A stretch of DNA of 64,000 bases from Capnocytophaga sp. (GTDB lineage: Bacteria > Bacteroidota > Bacteroidia > Flavobacteriales > Flavobacteriaceae): the NCBI RefSeq assembly GCF_030532915.1, contig NZ_JAUNKD010000003.1:14709-78708 (forward strand). The letters run 5' to 3'. The first letter of the stretch is position 1. The number at the start of each line of letters is the position of its first letter. A program made the position numbers and the translations under genes. Positions 20,180-29,455 of the stretch are shown here, one piece after another. The notes beneath the pieces were generated by a model, which saw only the letters and a list, made by a program, of their open reading frames with translations, had not been told where the DNA came from and did no database searches.

Positions 20180-20590
20180 TTAAAAAGGTAGCCCGTTGTC
20201 TTCCTTTTGCTGGTTTTCCGCAGGAGGAACGTTTGGTGTGCTTTGATTTTCTCTTTTGTTGGGTAACAGATTGATGTCCGTTACGTAAACTTCAACGGCA
20301 TAGCGCATTGTTCCGTCTTCGGCTTGCCACTGACGGTTTTTCAGCCTGCCTTCCACGTAAATCAAATCGCCTTTGGTGGTGTATTTTTCAATAATTTCCG
20401 CCAATTTATTGCGTACCACGATGGTGTGCCAATCGGTATCGGTAACTTTTTCGTTGGTAGCTTTGTTTACGTACTCTTCATTGGTGGCTAACGGAAACCT
20501 ACCAATGCAGTTACCTCCTTCAAAATAAGTCAGTTTGATGTTATCACCCAACCGACCGATGAGCATCACTTTGTTTAATGTTCCATTCAT
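20180..20590 (-). CDS. ssb: Single-stranded DNA-binding protein
   Basis: 136 residues: an OB-fold (NKVMLIGRLGDNIKLTYFEGGN, WHTIVVRNKLAEIIEKYTTKGDLIYVEGRL) and an acidic C-terminal tip ending GLPF, the site that docks repair and replication partners. The middle tail is short and Asn/Gln-rich. It has its own promoter, whose -33 box lies in the end of mutY, so it can be made independently of mutY. Confidence 0.95.
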   Translation of the reverse strand: MNGTLNKVMLIGRLGDNIKLTYFEGGNCIGRFPLATNEEYVNKATNEKVTDTDWHTIVVRNKLAEIIEKYTTKGDLIYVEGRLKNRQWQAEDGTMRYAVEVYVTDINLLPNKRENQSTPNVPPAENQQKEDNGLPF

Positions 20591-20613
20591 ACTGATAAGG
20601 GTCTAATTTTTTC

Positions 20614-20621
20614 CAAAGATA
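20614..20621 (-). promoter_or_regulatory. ssb promoter
   Basis: TATCTTTG on the minus strand with a TTTG box 19 bases upstream inside the 3' end of mutY. Confidence 0.7.
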
Positions 20622-20624
20622 AAA

Positions 20625-21716
20625 CTAATTTTTTAAAAACCAAAATTCTTTAATGAAATTTGCAGTTAAAACAGAAACCGGAAAAGTTGTGATTTGTTTT
20701 GTATCTATTTTATTATCAATTACTTTTGCGATTTCAATAATCCAAAATCGTGCAAAAATATGTTGGTGTGAAAGTTTGTGAATTATTGGATTTTCAGTGT
20801 GTTGATATATTTTAAAATCGAAAAAACCTTGTTTTTTTAGTTCGTTTGTAACTTCTTCTTCCGAAAAATCACGCTCGGTTTCAAGAAGCGGAAATTCATA
20901 AAGTCCCTGCCAAATGTCTTTTTGTGTGCGTTTTATTAGCGATGTAAAATTCTGATTATCAGTAAAAACTAAATAGTTGAAAAACCGCTTTTTGATTTTG
21001 GTTTTCCCGATTTTTTTAGGCAGTTCATTTACATTTTGTCGGGCGTAAGCCACACAGGTTTCAGAGAATATACATTTCTGACAATCAGGTGATTGAGGTG
21101 TGCATTGTGTAGCTCCGAAATCCATCAGGGCTTGGTTGTACATTCCCGGATTAGGTTGGTGTAGTAAGTTGTTAGCCAGCGATTTGAAAAATGTTTTTCC
21201 TTCGGAAGAATCAATGGGAATGTCGATGCCAAAAACGCGAGCCAATACACGATATACATTTCCATCAACCACTGCGCAAGGTTCTGAATAACAGATTGAT
21301 GCAATAGCACTTGCTGTGTAATCGCCTATACCTTTGAGTTTTAGGAGCGCCGCATATGATTTTGGGAATACGCCACCTTGTTCAAAAGCAATTTTTTTGG
21401 CTGTGTGGTGCAGGTTTCGGGCGCGCGAGTAATATCCCAGTCCTTGCCAGAGTTTTAAAACCTGCTCCTCATCGGCTTGTGCCAAATCAAAAACGGTTGG
21501 GAATGTTTCTGTAAATCGTTGATAATAAGGTAATCCTTGTGCTACGCGGGTTTGTTGCAAGATGATTTCGGAAAGCCAAATGCGATAAGGTTCCCTAGTT
21601 TTCCGCCAAGGTAAATCGCGCTTTTCAAAGGCATACCATTTGATGAGTTTGGAAGAAAAATCGTGAAAGTCCAAAGGTGATGAATTAAAAGCTGAAAAGG
21701 CAAAACAGAAATACAT
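20625..21716 (-). CDS. mutY: A/G-specific adenine glycosylase
   Basis: Removes adenine mispaired with 8-oxoguanine. The helix-hairpin-helix (LKLKGIGDYTASAIASI) and catalytic Asp (VDGNVYRVLAR) are present, followed by the [4Fe-4S] cluster motif C-x6-C-x2-C-x5-C (CTPQSPDCQKCIFSETC). A C-terminal NUDIX-like domain recognises 8-oxoG. Length is about 363 residues from the ATG at 21716. That ATG falls inside the 3' arm of a 16-bp hairpin, so a start at TTG 21674 (before DFHDFSSKL) is plausible. First gene of the ssb/gldE/gldD series. Confidence 0.94.
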   Translation of the reverse strand: MYFCFAFSAFNSSPLDFHDFSSKLIKWYAFEKRDLPWRKTREPYRIWLSEIILQQTRVAQGLPYYQRFTETFPTVFDLAQADEEQVLKLWQGLGYYSRARNLHHTAKKIAFEQGGVFPKSYAALLKLKGIGDYTASAIASICYSEPCAVVDGNVYRVLARVFGIDIPIDSSEGKTFFKSLANNLLHQPNPGMYNQALMDFGATQCTPQSPDCQKCIFSETCVAYARQNVNELPKKIGKTKIKKRFFNYLVFTDNQNFTSLIKRTQKDIWQGLYEFPLLETERDFSEEEVTNELKKQGFFDFKIYQHTENPIIHKLSHQHIFARFWIIEIAKVIDNKIDTKQITTFPVSVLTANFIKEFWFLKN

Positions 21717-21753
21717 TAACCTGAACAATTGACAATCAATGTATTTCTGTTTT
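21702..21753. terminator. Hairpin between tatA and mutY
   Basis: Perfect 16-bp inverted repeat AAAACAGAAATACATT / AATGTATTTCTGTTTT with a 20-base loop. It has a T-run on the plus strand and TTTTGCCTTTT on the minus strand. Likely the tatA terminator; it overlaps the annotated mutY start. Confidence 0.65.
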
Positions 21754-21772
21754 TTATGTAAAGCAAACTATT

Positions 21773-21970
21773 TTATTTTTTTTCAATAGAAGGCTTATTG
21801 TCGTCGGTTTCGTCATTTTTGGTTGCGTCTTTAAATTCTTTAATTCCGCTGCCTAACCCGCGCATTAATTCCGGAATTTTCTTTCCGCCGAAAAGCAATA
21901 AAATCAGCACCACAACCACGACAATTTGCCAAGGTCCGAAAATTCCTAAAAATATACTTGAAGCAATCAT
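21773..21970 (-). CDS. tatA: Twin-arginine translocase subunit TatA/E
   Basis: 65 residues: one membrane helix (about 10-25, WQIVVVVVLILLLFGGKKIPEL), the FGGKKIPEL hinge and an amphipathic helix (GLGSGIKEFKDA), then a charged tail. It forms the oligomeric pore element of the Tat system that exports folded proteins. No tatC is in the window. It has its own TAnnTTTG promoter and a hairpin downstream. Confidence 0.95.
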   Translation of the reverse strand: MIASSIFLGIFGPWQIVVVVVLILLLFGGKKIPELMRGLGSGIKEFKDATKNDETDDNKPSIEKK

Positions 21971-21995
21971 AATCGTTTTTTATTAAATTGACAGG

Positions 21996-22003
21996 CAAAG
22001 GTA
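21996..22003 (-). promoter_or_regulatory. -7 element of tatA promoter
   Basis: TACCTTTG on the minus strand, 26 bases before the ATG; a TTTG lies about 22 bases further upstream. Confidence 0.65.
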
Positions 22004-22080
22004 TAAATTTTATTTTGAAAAAGTGCAAAAAGAAAAAGTTAAATTTTTCAACAATAATTAACTTGCTGGTTATTAGTTTT

Positions 22081-23757
22081 TTAAAATTGAAAATAAATAA
22101 AGGGTTGTGCGCCACTGGAAGCCGTTGCAAAAACAACCCAGAAAACTAGTGCGATGATGAGCGATTTTACCAAAAGAGGCGATTTTTCAAAGAAAATTTT
22201 TAGCTGATTATTCAGTTTTATCGGGAAGAAATGCCAAACAAAACCGATGAGCATCAGTAAAAATACATTTTGGTATCCTTGTGCGATGACCGTCCATTGA
22301 TGCCAATCAAACGTGATGTTTTTGATGTTGTGAATCATATCCAAAGCGATGTCAAAATCTTTTGCTCGGAAAAAAATCCAGCAAAAAGCCACGAAATGGA
22401 ACGTGATTAACACAAAAAACGGTTTTAAAACGGGAGTTGCCGTATGGTTTTTCTTGTCAGGAAAAAATTCAAGAAAGGTTTTGTGTACGGCTAATGCCAT
22501 TCCGTGTAAAGCTCCCCAGACGATGAAACGCAGGTTTGCCCCGTGCCAGAGTCCGCCGAGCAACATCGTGGTCATTTGGTTGAAGTTTGAGTGCAGGGTT
22601 TTCTTTCGGTTTTTACCTATTAATAATGATAAAACAAAAACGAAAACGCTTGAACCTGCGATGATTATCGGGATTTTTGTGGTTTCAATTTGCCAATAGC
22701 CCCATAGCAAAATGGAAGCGAAAAATATCGTCGGGAAAAAATATCCCCAAAAAGAACCTTTTCGGTTGCCACCCACCGAGATATACAAATAGTCTTTGAG
22801 CCAAGTGGAAAGTGAAATGTGCCATCTGCGCCAAAATTCGGTAATGTTTTGCGACTGATATGGCGTTCGGAAGTTGGTAGGCAGGTGAAAACCCATCAGC
22901 AACGCCAACCCGATTGCCATATCGGAATATCCCGAAAAATCACAGTAAATTTGCAGTGAATATCCATACACAGCCATTAAATTCTCAAAAGCGGTGTAGT
23001 TGTTGGGAGCATCAAAAACCCTATCCACAAAGTTTAATGAAATATAATCTGAGATTACGGCTTTTTTCAGTAATCCGCCGATGATGAGGAACAAAGCCAA
23101 AGAGGTTTCTTGTTTGTTGAGTTCTATCTTTTTGTAAATCTGCGGAATAAAATCTTTTGCGCGAACGATGGGACCGGCTACCAATTGCGGAAAAAAACAT
23201 ACGAAAAAGGTAAAATCCAAAAAGGATTTTGCAGGCTCTATTTCACGGCGATACACATCAATGGTGTAACTCATCGTTTGGAACGTATAGAACGAAATCC
23301 CGATGGGAAGCACAATATCTTGAAGTGCTAAACTGCCCTGAAACAGGGTGTTAAAGCTGTCAATCAGGAAGTTAGTGTACTTGAAATAGCCCAAAAAACC
23401 TAAATTGGTTGCCATACTTGCCGCCAGAAATAATTTTCGGGTTTTGGGGTTTTGACTTTTATGAATTTTTCCGGCGAAGTAATAATCTATAATTGAGGAT
23501 ATTATGAGCAATACAAAAAAATGCCCTCCTGCTTTGTAGTAAAAAAACAGTGAAAACAGCGTAACGTATACCGTACGGAAATGAGCGTGCTTTTTGGTAA
23601 GAATATAAACCAAATAAAAAACCAAAAACATACCCAAAAACAGTCCGCTACTGAACAGCAACGGGTTGCTTGAATCGTAAGTAAACCAGCCTTTTACCTG
23701 TTCAGAAGTGAATGTTATGTTTTCGGAAAGCCAATTCTGTAAGTCTGTTGCACTCAA
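22081..23757 (-). CDS. MBOAT family O-acyltransferase (AlgI/PatA-like)
   Basis: 558 residues with about ten hydrophobic segments. MBOAT hallmarks are PIGISFYTFQTMSYTIDVYRREIEP, PQLVAGPIVRAKDF, FCDFSGYSDMAIGLALLMGF, FWRRWHISLSTWLKDYLYI and the catalytic His in GGLWHGANLRFIVWGALHG. Enzymes of this type move acetyl groups across the inner membrane onto alginate, peptidoglycan or other polymers with a periplasmic SGNH partner. Two SGNH proteins precede it (18-base gap to the nearer one), so a three-gene O-acetylation unit is likely. Starts at TTG. Confidence 0.92.
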   Translation of the reverse strand: MSATDLQNWLSENITFTSEQVKGWFTYDSSNPLLFSSGLFLGMFLVFYLVYILTKKHAHFRTVYVTLFSLFFYYKAGGHFFVLLIISSIIDYYFAGKIHKSQNPKTRKLFLAASMATNLGFLGYFKYTNFLIDSFNTLFQGSLALQDIVLPIGISFYTFQTMSYTIDVYRREIEPAKSFLDFTFFVCFFPQLVAGPIVRAKDFIPQIYKKIELNKQETSLALFLIIGGLLKKAVISDYISLNFVDRVFDAPNNYTAFENLMAVYGYSLQIYCDFSGYSDMAIGLALLMGFHLPTNFRTPYQSQNITEFWRRWHISLSTWLKDYLYISVGGNRKGSFWGYFFPTIFFASILLWGYWQIETTKIPIIIAGSSVFVFVLSLLIGKNRKKTLHSNFNQMTTMLLGGLWHGANLRFIVWGALHGMALAVHKTFLEFFPDKKNHTATPVLKPFFVLITFHFVAFCWIFFRAKDFDIALDMIHNIKNITFDWHQWTVIAQGYQNVFLLMLIGFVWHFFPIKLNNQLKIFFEKSPLLVKSLIIALVFWVVFATASSGAQPFIYFQF

Positions 23758-23775
23758 TGTTTTAATATCTTGGTT

Positions 23776-25272
23776 TTAGTTGATGATTTTTGTTTTCTCG
23801 TAGTTGTTAATCAGTGATTGAAAGAATAAAAATCCTTGTTCTTCGTATCCGCTTGCGGTGTAATGTATGCGGTCTCGGGCTATGAGATTTTGGTTTATCA
23901 ATCGTGTCATTGTGTCGTCTCCGCCCATTGCCTTGTGCAAATCAAAGGTAGCGTACTCGCCTGTTATTGATTTGTTAATGAGAGTGTTGGCGTAATTCGC
24001 GGGATATGGATTAACATCTTGTTTTTTGAAAAGCGATGGCGGAGGTGTGGTCAAAATGATTGGTAACTGCCCATAATTGGCACGAATTGCCTCCATAAAA
24101 CGCTCGGTTTGTGCGTAAAATTCTTCCGCAGACCATTTTCCAAAACTCTCGTTTGTGCCTAATGAAATGATAATTAAGTCAGGTTCAAGGGCTTTGAGTT
24201 GTTGGAAAAACAATTGCGATTTGTTGTAATCAGAAAGGCGAACGCCATTAACCCCGATATTATGGTAAATGATGCCGCTTTTGTTGTTTTCCAGCACCAA
24301 TCCGTTTAATGAAAAATGATTGTTTTGCGGATTTGGAGTGAGGTAAATTCGGTCTGAAACGTTTAGATTTTCATACATATAATATGTGAAAACCGAATTT
24401 GGAGTGCTGATAATGTTAAAGTTAGTCATATCTACGGCTTGGGGTTCCATTTCCGTAGTTGGGATTTTTAATGTGGAGCCAATTTTTATCTTTGTGGTTT
24501 TCAGTTTGTTTGCCTGCTGGATTTTCGTAACCGTTGTTTTGTGTTTTTTGGCAATGGCATAAAGGGTTTCACCTTTTTTTATTTTATGTGAGATGCTTTT
24601 GGGTTGGCTAGGTTTTAGCGGAATGGTTCCGTTGCTGGTGGCTAACTCAAACATTTGCTGATTGTTAGGCGTGATTATTTTTAGTGTATTGAAGTTGTAT
24701 TCTTGGTTTTTCACTTCAATTTCAATCAAGAAATTTTTATTTCGGGTGGTAAACGAATAGCCCGAAAGCCCGATGTTGCTAAAATCTTTGGTTTCAGTAA
24801 TTTTTTGATTTTCCCAAGCGATATTTGACGAAAAACGAACGTTGCGCCCGCCGTTAGTTCTCATAAGTGAATACGGAAAAACGAAGCCTAAGCCGGCATT
24901 GCCGAATTTGCTTTGCAATTGTTGGCGGATTACGTTTGTCATCGCATCGGCTTGAATGTGTGAGTCGCCAATGTGTACAATGTTGATTTTACGATCGTTA
25001 AAATTTTCCAATCCGTTTAGTTTTTCAAAAAAAGGCAATAGCACTTCGTAGTTGTGCATATTGTCAAATTCTGACGGAACTCGTTTGGAATCAGGTGTTT
25101 TTAAATCTTGATAAGCCACTTGATGGTATGCCATATCCACGGGGGAACTGCTGCTTACAGCCGGAAAATTTCCTGTTGGCAAAACATTGGCTTCGGCTGA
25201 AAGCGCCCCGAAATAAAACGAGAGAACAGCCGATGACAAGGTAATAAACCCAATTATTTTAGTGCTTTTCAT
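23776..25272 (-). CDS. SGNH/GDSL-type protein with LysM domain
   Basis: 498 residues with a signal peptide (IIGFITLSSAVLSFYFGALSAEA). The SGNH blocks are split: block I is VHIGDSHIQAD (about 98-108), and later IIISLGTNE and the C-terminal DRIHYTASGYEEQG, which carries the Asp-x-x-His pair. A LysM domain is inserted in the middle (SHKIKKGETLYAIAKKHKTT through STLKIP, about 225-270), which suggests binding to peptidoglycan. With the downstream MBOAT it probably transfers or removes acetyl groups on cell-wall glycan; which of the two is not decidable here. Confidence 0.88.
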   Translation of the reverse strand: MKSTKIIGFITLSSAVLSFYFGALSAEANVLPTGNFPAVSSSSPVDMAYHQVAYQDLKTPDSKRVPSEFDNMHNYEVLLPFFEKLNGLENFNDRKINIVHIGDSHIQADAMTNVIRQQLQSKFGNAGLGFVFPYSLMRTNGGRNVRFSSNIAWENQKITETKDFSNIGLSGYSFTTRNKNFLIEIEVKNQEYNFNTLKIITPNNQQMFELATSNGTIPLKPSQPKSISHKIKKGETLYAIAKKHKTTVTKIQQANKLKTTKIKIGSTLKIPTTEMEPQAVDMTNFNIISTPNSVFTYYMYENLNVSDRIYLTPNPQNNHFSLNGLVLENNKSGIIYHNIGVNGVRLSDYNKSQLFFQQLKALEPDLIIISLGTNESFGKWSAEEFYAQTERFMEAIRANYGQLPIILTTPPPSLFKKQDVNPYPANYANTLINKSITGEYATFDLHKAMGGDDTMTRLINQNLIARDRIHYTASGYEEQGFLFFQSLINNYEKTKIIN

Positions 25273-25333
25273 TTTTTATTTTTTTTGTGTTTTTGTTGTG
25301 CTGCAATTCATTAAGGGTAGCTGATGGCAAAAA

Positions 25334-26848
25334 TCATTCCGTTTTTTCTTGTAATGGTACGGAATCTTTGGGCGTAGGCAATGAATCTTGTATTATTTTT
25401 ATGTTTGTCGTGTCTTTTTTAATGTGTAAACTATCAGGTTTTTCTCTTTTTATGGCTTCATTTACAGTTGGTTGTGATTTTATTTGATTGTGTTTTTTTC
25501 TGTTTAATGATTTAAAAATTTCGTATTCGTTAATGAGTTCCTGATAGATGAGTTGAGCTATTTTTCTGGAACCGCGTGCATTAAAGTGGGTGTAATCTTT
25601 GGTAGCTAACGAAGGTTCCCCTTCAACCCATTGAACCATAGAGTTTTCACCTCCCATTAATTGGTAAAGATTGATAAATCCGGCTTGGTTGTCATCGGCA
25701 TACTTTTTTTGTGCGTTAATAAGCGGAATTACAGCCAAATCGGTTTTCATTTCCATTTCGTATTTCGTTGATTTGTCGGCAGTTGAAATGATTAATATTG
25801 AAGCCTTCGGGAAACAGCGTTTGATTTGCTCCACTACTTTGGTCATTCCTTTTACGTACCACGAGTAATTTAAACTGCCGTGATTCAGCACGTTTGCTCC
25901 AAAGTGTAACACAATCAGGTCGTACCGCCCCAATGCTTTGTCAAATTCCTGCATTAGTGCGGGTTTTAACAGTGAAAGTGGAAGTCCTGAATTTCCTCTG
26001 CTTGAAAAATTGTCAATATGAACGCCTTTTCCGTTGCCTGAATTAACGCCATAAAACGGAATGGAATCAGCGTTTAAAAAACGTAATTTGATGCTTTTTA
26101 CGTTGTTTTCGGCAAGTTTTAATGTTTTTAGTAGTTTGTTGGTAATTAGTGGTTTAACTATTTTGGTGGTGTCTCCATTGTACGAAATTTCCACCGAGGC
26201 ATTTGTGTTTTCAGAAGCCCCGTAAAATAAAACAGGCGAATAAATTTCAGTGATGTGCTTCAACGCATAAGGCTTGTACTCAACCCAAACGGCTTTACCG
26301 GCATTTTTCACGAATGAAACCCGCCCGCTAACGCCAAACGGATATTGTGGATTTTTGGTGTTTACAAACGATTGTGTTTTCCAATTTTGGGAATAAGAAT
26401 GCCGCATACTAACCCGCGTTGCAGCCGATTCGGAGGTGATGGACGCAAACCCGACTCCCAATCCGCCGAAAGCACTTTGGAAAAGAGAACGCAAATCTTG
26501 CACAATAAAATCCCCGTCCGTCATCGAATCACCAAAATAACCAATACGAACGCTACCTTCACCCGATGTTTCCAATTGTTGAAGTCGTTCAAAAAATGCT
26601 TCCAAATTTTTGTGGGTTTGGCTGTGTATAAGGGTGTCCAAAACCGTATTTATGGCAAGTGAATCGTTGGTAAAAGTAGTTTCTTCTTTGGTGATGGCTT
26701 CAAGCATAAGGCTGTCTACCAGTATGTTAGTTGTGGGCTTGGTTGCTTCGGGAAAAATACGTTTCGGCAAGACATTTTTTAGCCCCACAAAAAGTAGGGC
26801 TGCCACTAAAAGAATAAAAAAGGCTTGCGTAAAATAAGATTTATTCAC
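25334..26848 (-). CDS. SGNH/GDSL-type protein, paralogue without LysM
   Basis: 504 residues from a GTG at 26848. An upstream TTG at 26875 lies inside the promoter -7 box and is rejected. One N-terminal membrane helix (FFILLVAALLFVG) anchors it. The SGNH blocks are RIGYFGDSMTDGD, IVLHFGANVLNHG and DYTHFNARGSRKIAQ. The C-terminal ~60 residues are Lys/Pro-rich and low complexity. It is similar in plan to the next gene, as if duplicated, and heads the operon leading to the MBOAT protein. Confidence 0.85.
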   Translation of the reverse strand: MNKSYFTQAFFILLVAALLFVGLKNVLPKRIFPEATKPTTNILVDSLMLEAITKEETTFTNDSLAINTVLDTLIHSQTHKNLEAFFERLQQLETSGEGSVRIGYFGDSMTDGDFIVQDLRSLFQSAFGGLGVGFASITSESAATRVSMRHSYSQNWKTQSFVNTKNPQYPFGVSGRVSFVKNAGKAVWVEYKPYALKHITEIYSPVLFYGASENTNASVEISYNGDTTKIVKPLITNKLLKTLKLAENNVKSIKLRFLNADSIPFYGVNSGNGKGVHIDNFSSRGNSGLPLSLLKPALMQEFDKALGRYDLIVLHFGANVLNHGSLNYSWYVKGMTKVVEQIKRCFPKASILIISTADKSTKYEMEMKTDLAVIPLINAQKKYADDNQAGFINLYQLMGGENSMVQWVEGEPSLATKDYTHFNARGSRKIAQLIYQELINEYEIFKSLNRKKHNQIKSQPTVNEAIKREKPDSLHIKKDTTNIKIIQDSLPTPKDSVPLQEKTE

Positions 26849-26872
26849 GTATGAATCGTTTTTTTCGGGGTG

Positions 26873-26880
26873 CAAAAGTA
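26873..26880 (-). promoter_or_regulatory. -7 element of the SGNH/MBOAT operon
   Basis: TACTTTTG on the minus strand, 24 bases before the chosen GTG start and overlapping the rejected TTG. Confidence 0.65.
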
Positions 26881-27173
26881 ATCATTTCTGTCAATTCCGC
26901 AAGTTGGTTTTTAATAGTTTTTCCGCATAATTATATTATTGTGTAGCAATTCGTTATTTTTTGATTGGTTCAAAGTACAAATGTTACGACGAAATTTAAG
27001 GGCATAAAATTTTTATATTTTTTTAATGAGTTACAAAATTTTATTTGTAAGTGCTTGTTTTTCATATTGTCATTCTGTTTTTGCTGATGGAGAAAGGTGT
27101 TGTTTGCCGTTATTTTTTTTCTGATTGTTGAAAAAATAGCTGTTAAATTTAATTGAGGGATAAAAAAATACGC
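26881..27173. other. Divergent intergenic region
   Basis: AT-rich gap between the SGNH and glycosyltransferase genes, bounded by their divergent promoters. No repeat or gene is visible. Confidence 0.6.
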
Positions 27174-27181
27174 TATCTTTG
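27174..27181 (+). promoter_or_regulatory. Promoter of the glycosyltransferase gene
   Basis: TATCTTTG with a TTG 18 bases upstream; lies inside a longer open frame that begins at 27153, so the start is the ATG at 27210. Confidence 0.75.
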
Positions 27182-27209
27182 CCCAATATTTACAAACACA
27201 CTGATAACT

Positions 27210-28694
27210 ATGGGAATAATAGTTAATTACGCCATTATTGCGGTTTATTGCTTGGCGTTGCTTCTTATTTTTTTGTATAGCCTTTCAATGTTAAACTTAT
27301 TGGTTAATTATTTGAAACACAGGAAACAAAATGATGAGGCGCCGCGTTTCAATTTGCTTGAACCAAAGGAAATTCCGTATGTAACCATTCAACTTCCGTT
27401 GTATAATGAGAAGTATGTGGTGAAGCGTTTACTCGAAAATATCGCACGAATTGAATATCCGAAAAACAAATTGGAAATTCAAGTTTTAGACGATTCCACT
27501 GATGAATCGGTTCAGGAAACGGCTCAAATTATTGAAGAATTACAAAAAACCGGGTTGGACATTCAGCACATTCGCCGAACTGACCGTAAAGGCTTCAAAG
27601 CCGGTGCTTTAAAAGAGGGAACAGCCATTGCCAAAGGAGATTTTATAGCCATTTTCGATGCTGATTTTATGCCGCAATCCGATTGGCTGAAAAAAACCGT
27701 TATCTATTTCAAAGACCCTGAAATCGGTGTGGTACAAACCCGTTGGGGGCATATCAATCGTGATTATTCCATTCTTACTAAAATACAGGCACTTGCGCTT
27801 GATGTTCATTTCACGTTGGAGCAAGTGGGACGCAACTCAAAAGGGCATTTCATCAACTTTAACGGAACGGCAGGTATCTGGCGTAAAGAGTGTATTTACG
27901 ATGCCGGAAACTGGGAAGGTGACACCCTAACCGAAGATTTGGATTTGAGCTATCGCGCACAGCTTAAAAACTGGAAATTCAAGTATTTAGAAAATGTAGA
28001 AACGCCGGCTGAACTTCCGGTGGTAATCTCTGCGGCGCGCTCACAACAATTCCGATGGAACAAAGGTGGCGCTGAGAATTTTAGAAAATCCGTTTCACGT
28101 GTGCTTGCCGCTAAAAATATCGGACTGAAAACCAAATTCCACGGCGTGATGCATCTTTTAAACAGCTCAATGTTTTTATGGGTTTTCGTAGTTTCAGTGT
28201 TGAGCATCCCGATGCTTTATATCAAAAACACGTATGGGCATTTGGGCTGGATTTTCCAAATTACGAGTTTCTTCATTATCAGTACCGTAATTTTGTTTGT
28301 CTGTTATTGGGTGACGTACAAGAACTTACAAGGAAAAACCTTTGATGACTTTTTGAGTTACATCAAGCTCTTTTTCACCTTCTTTTCGGTGGCGCTTGGT
28401 TTTTCGTTTCACAATACAATTGCCGTGCTTGAAGGACATACAGGGAAGAAAAGCGAATTTGTGCGTACGCCTAAATTCAACATCAATGCCCTCTCCGACA
28501 CTTGGAAAAACAATAAATACATCAACACAAAACTGTCGCCCAATATGATTTTTGAGTTTATGTTGATGGTTTATTTCATTTTTGGCTTGTACAGCGCCGT
28601 GAGGCTCAATGATTTTGGTATGTTCCCTTTCCATTGTATGCTGACTTTGGGCTTTGGGTTTGTTTTCTTCAAATCATTGACTTCAAAAGCGTAA
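27210..28694 (+). CDS. Membrane glycosyltransferase family 2 (cellulose synthase-like)
   Basis: 494 residues from the ATG at 27210. One N-terminal helix, a GT2 catalytic domain and about four C-terminal helices give the layout of processive synthases. Motifs: TIQLPLYNEKYVVKRLL, LDDSTDES, the DxD-like IFDADFMP, the TEDLDLSYRAQ acceptor Asp and QQFRWNKG (QxxRW). Such enzymes polymerise or transfer beta-linked sugars on the cytoplasmic face. No partner PilZ or BcsB-like gene is adjacent, so the product is unknown. It is monocistronic, with a terminator downstream. Confidence 0.92.
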   Translation: MGIIVNYAIIAVYCLALLLIFLYSLSMLNLLVNYLKHRKQNDEAPRFNLLEPKEIPYVTIQLPLYNEKYVVKRLLENIARIEYPKNKLEIQVLDDSTDESVQETAQIIEELQKTGLDIQHIRRTDRKGFKAGALKEGTAIAKGDFIAIFDADFMPQSDWLKKTVIYFKDPEIGVVQTRWGHINRDYSILTKIQALALDVHFTLEQVGRNSKGHFINFNGTAGIWRKECIYDAGNWEGDTLTEDLDLSYRAQLKNWKFKYLENVETPAELPVVISAARSQQFRWNKGGAENFRKSVSRVLAAKNIGLKTKFHGVMHLLNSSMFLWVFVVSVLSIPMLYIKNTYGHLGWIFQITSFFIISTVILFVCYWVTYKNLQGKTFDDFLSYIKLFFTFFSVALGFSFHNTIAVLEGHTGKKSEFVRTPKFNINALSDTWKNNKYINTKLSPNMIFEFMLMVYFIFGLYSAVRLNDFGMFPFHCMLTLGFGFVFFKSLTSKA

Positions 28695-28736
28695 CTTTGT
28701 AATTTGTTTTCATTTTTAAATAATTTAAATTAATTG

Positions 28737-28772
28737 GAAAAGTGTTTCGCAAGAGGCACTTTTCGTTTTTTT
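28737..28772 (+). terminator. Terminator after the glycosyltransferase gene
   Basis: GAAAAGTG / CACTTTTC stem with a 12-base loop and a run of seven T. Confidence 0.8.
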
Positions 28773-28819
28773 ACCACTATTTTAAACAAATATAACCGAT
28801 TGATTCTTACAATAAGCAG

Positions 28820-29383
28820 ATGAAAAACGTACTGGTGATTGATAATTACGATAGTTTTGTGTACAATTTAGTGCACTACTTGGAAGCACTTGATTGCAAG
28901 GTGGTTGTCAGGCGAAACGACCTTGTTACACTTGATGAGGTGAACGATTTTGAGAAAATATTGCTCTCTCCGGGACCCGGTGTGCCGGAGCAGGCGGGTT
29001 TGCTCAAAGAAATCATTCGAAAATATGCGCCTTTTAAAAGCATTTTCGGAGTTTGTTTGGGGCAACAGGCCATCGGGGAGGTTTTTGGCGGGGAATTGGT
29101 TAATTTACATCAGGTATATCACGGAATTGCCACGCCTGTAACGCTTTTGGAAGATGATGTACTCTTCAAAAATATGCCCCGAACCTTCAACGTGGGGCGA
29201 TATCACTCGTGGGTGGTGAAAAATTCGTTGCCCGAGGTGTTAGTAGCCACATCGGTTGATGAAAACGGACAAATAATGTCGCTTCGGCATAAAAAATATG
29301 ACGTTCGGGGCGTGCAATACCACCCTGAATCCGTTTTGACACCCTTAGGAAAGCAAATCTTACAGAATTGGATTGAAAATTAA
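28820..29383 (+). CDS. Glutamine amidotransferase of anthranilate/aminodeoxychorismate synthase
   Basis: 187 residues, class I amidotransferase. It supplies ammonia from glutamine to a chorismate-converting partner (PabB or TrpE). Start VLVIDNYDSFVYNLVHYL and LLSPGPGVPEQAG are typical; the nucleophile Cys is in GVCLGQQAIGE (about residue 79) and the His-Glu pair in QYHPESVLT. No trpE, pabB or other trp gene is adjacent, so pabA versus trpG cannot be settled; an isolated gene slightly favours pabA or a shared role. It converges on the DJ-1 gene. Confidence 0.92.
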   Translation: MKNVLVIDNYDSFVYNLVHYLEALDCKVVVRRNDLVTLDEVNDFEKILLSPGPGVPEQAGLLKEIIRKYAPFKSIFGVCLGQQAIGEVFGGELVNLHQVYHGIATPVTLLEDDVLFKNMPRTFNVGRYHSWVVKNSLPEVLVATSVDENGQIMSLRHKKYDVRGVQYHPESVLTPLGKQILQNWIEN

Positions 29384-29402
29384 CGCTTTTCCTTATGTAT
29401 TT

Positions 29403-29426
29403 GGGCGAAATATATTTCGCCCCTAC
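29403..29426. repeat. Single GGGCGAAATATATTTCGCCC palindrome
   Basis: One 20-bp perfect palindrome of the same family as the arrays at 11.3 and 30.8 kb, between two convergent genes; may act as a bidirectional terminator. Confidence 0.7.
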
Positions 29427-29455
29427 ATAAAAATACGCCATTCCTCTTTTATTGA

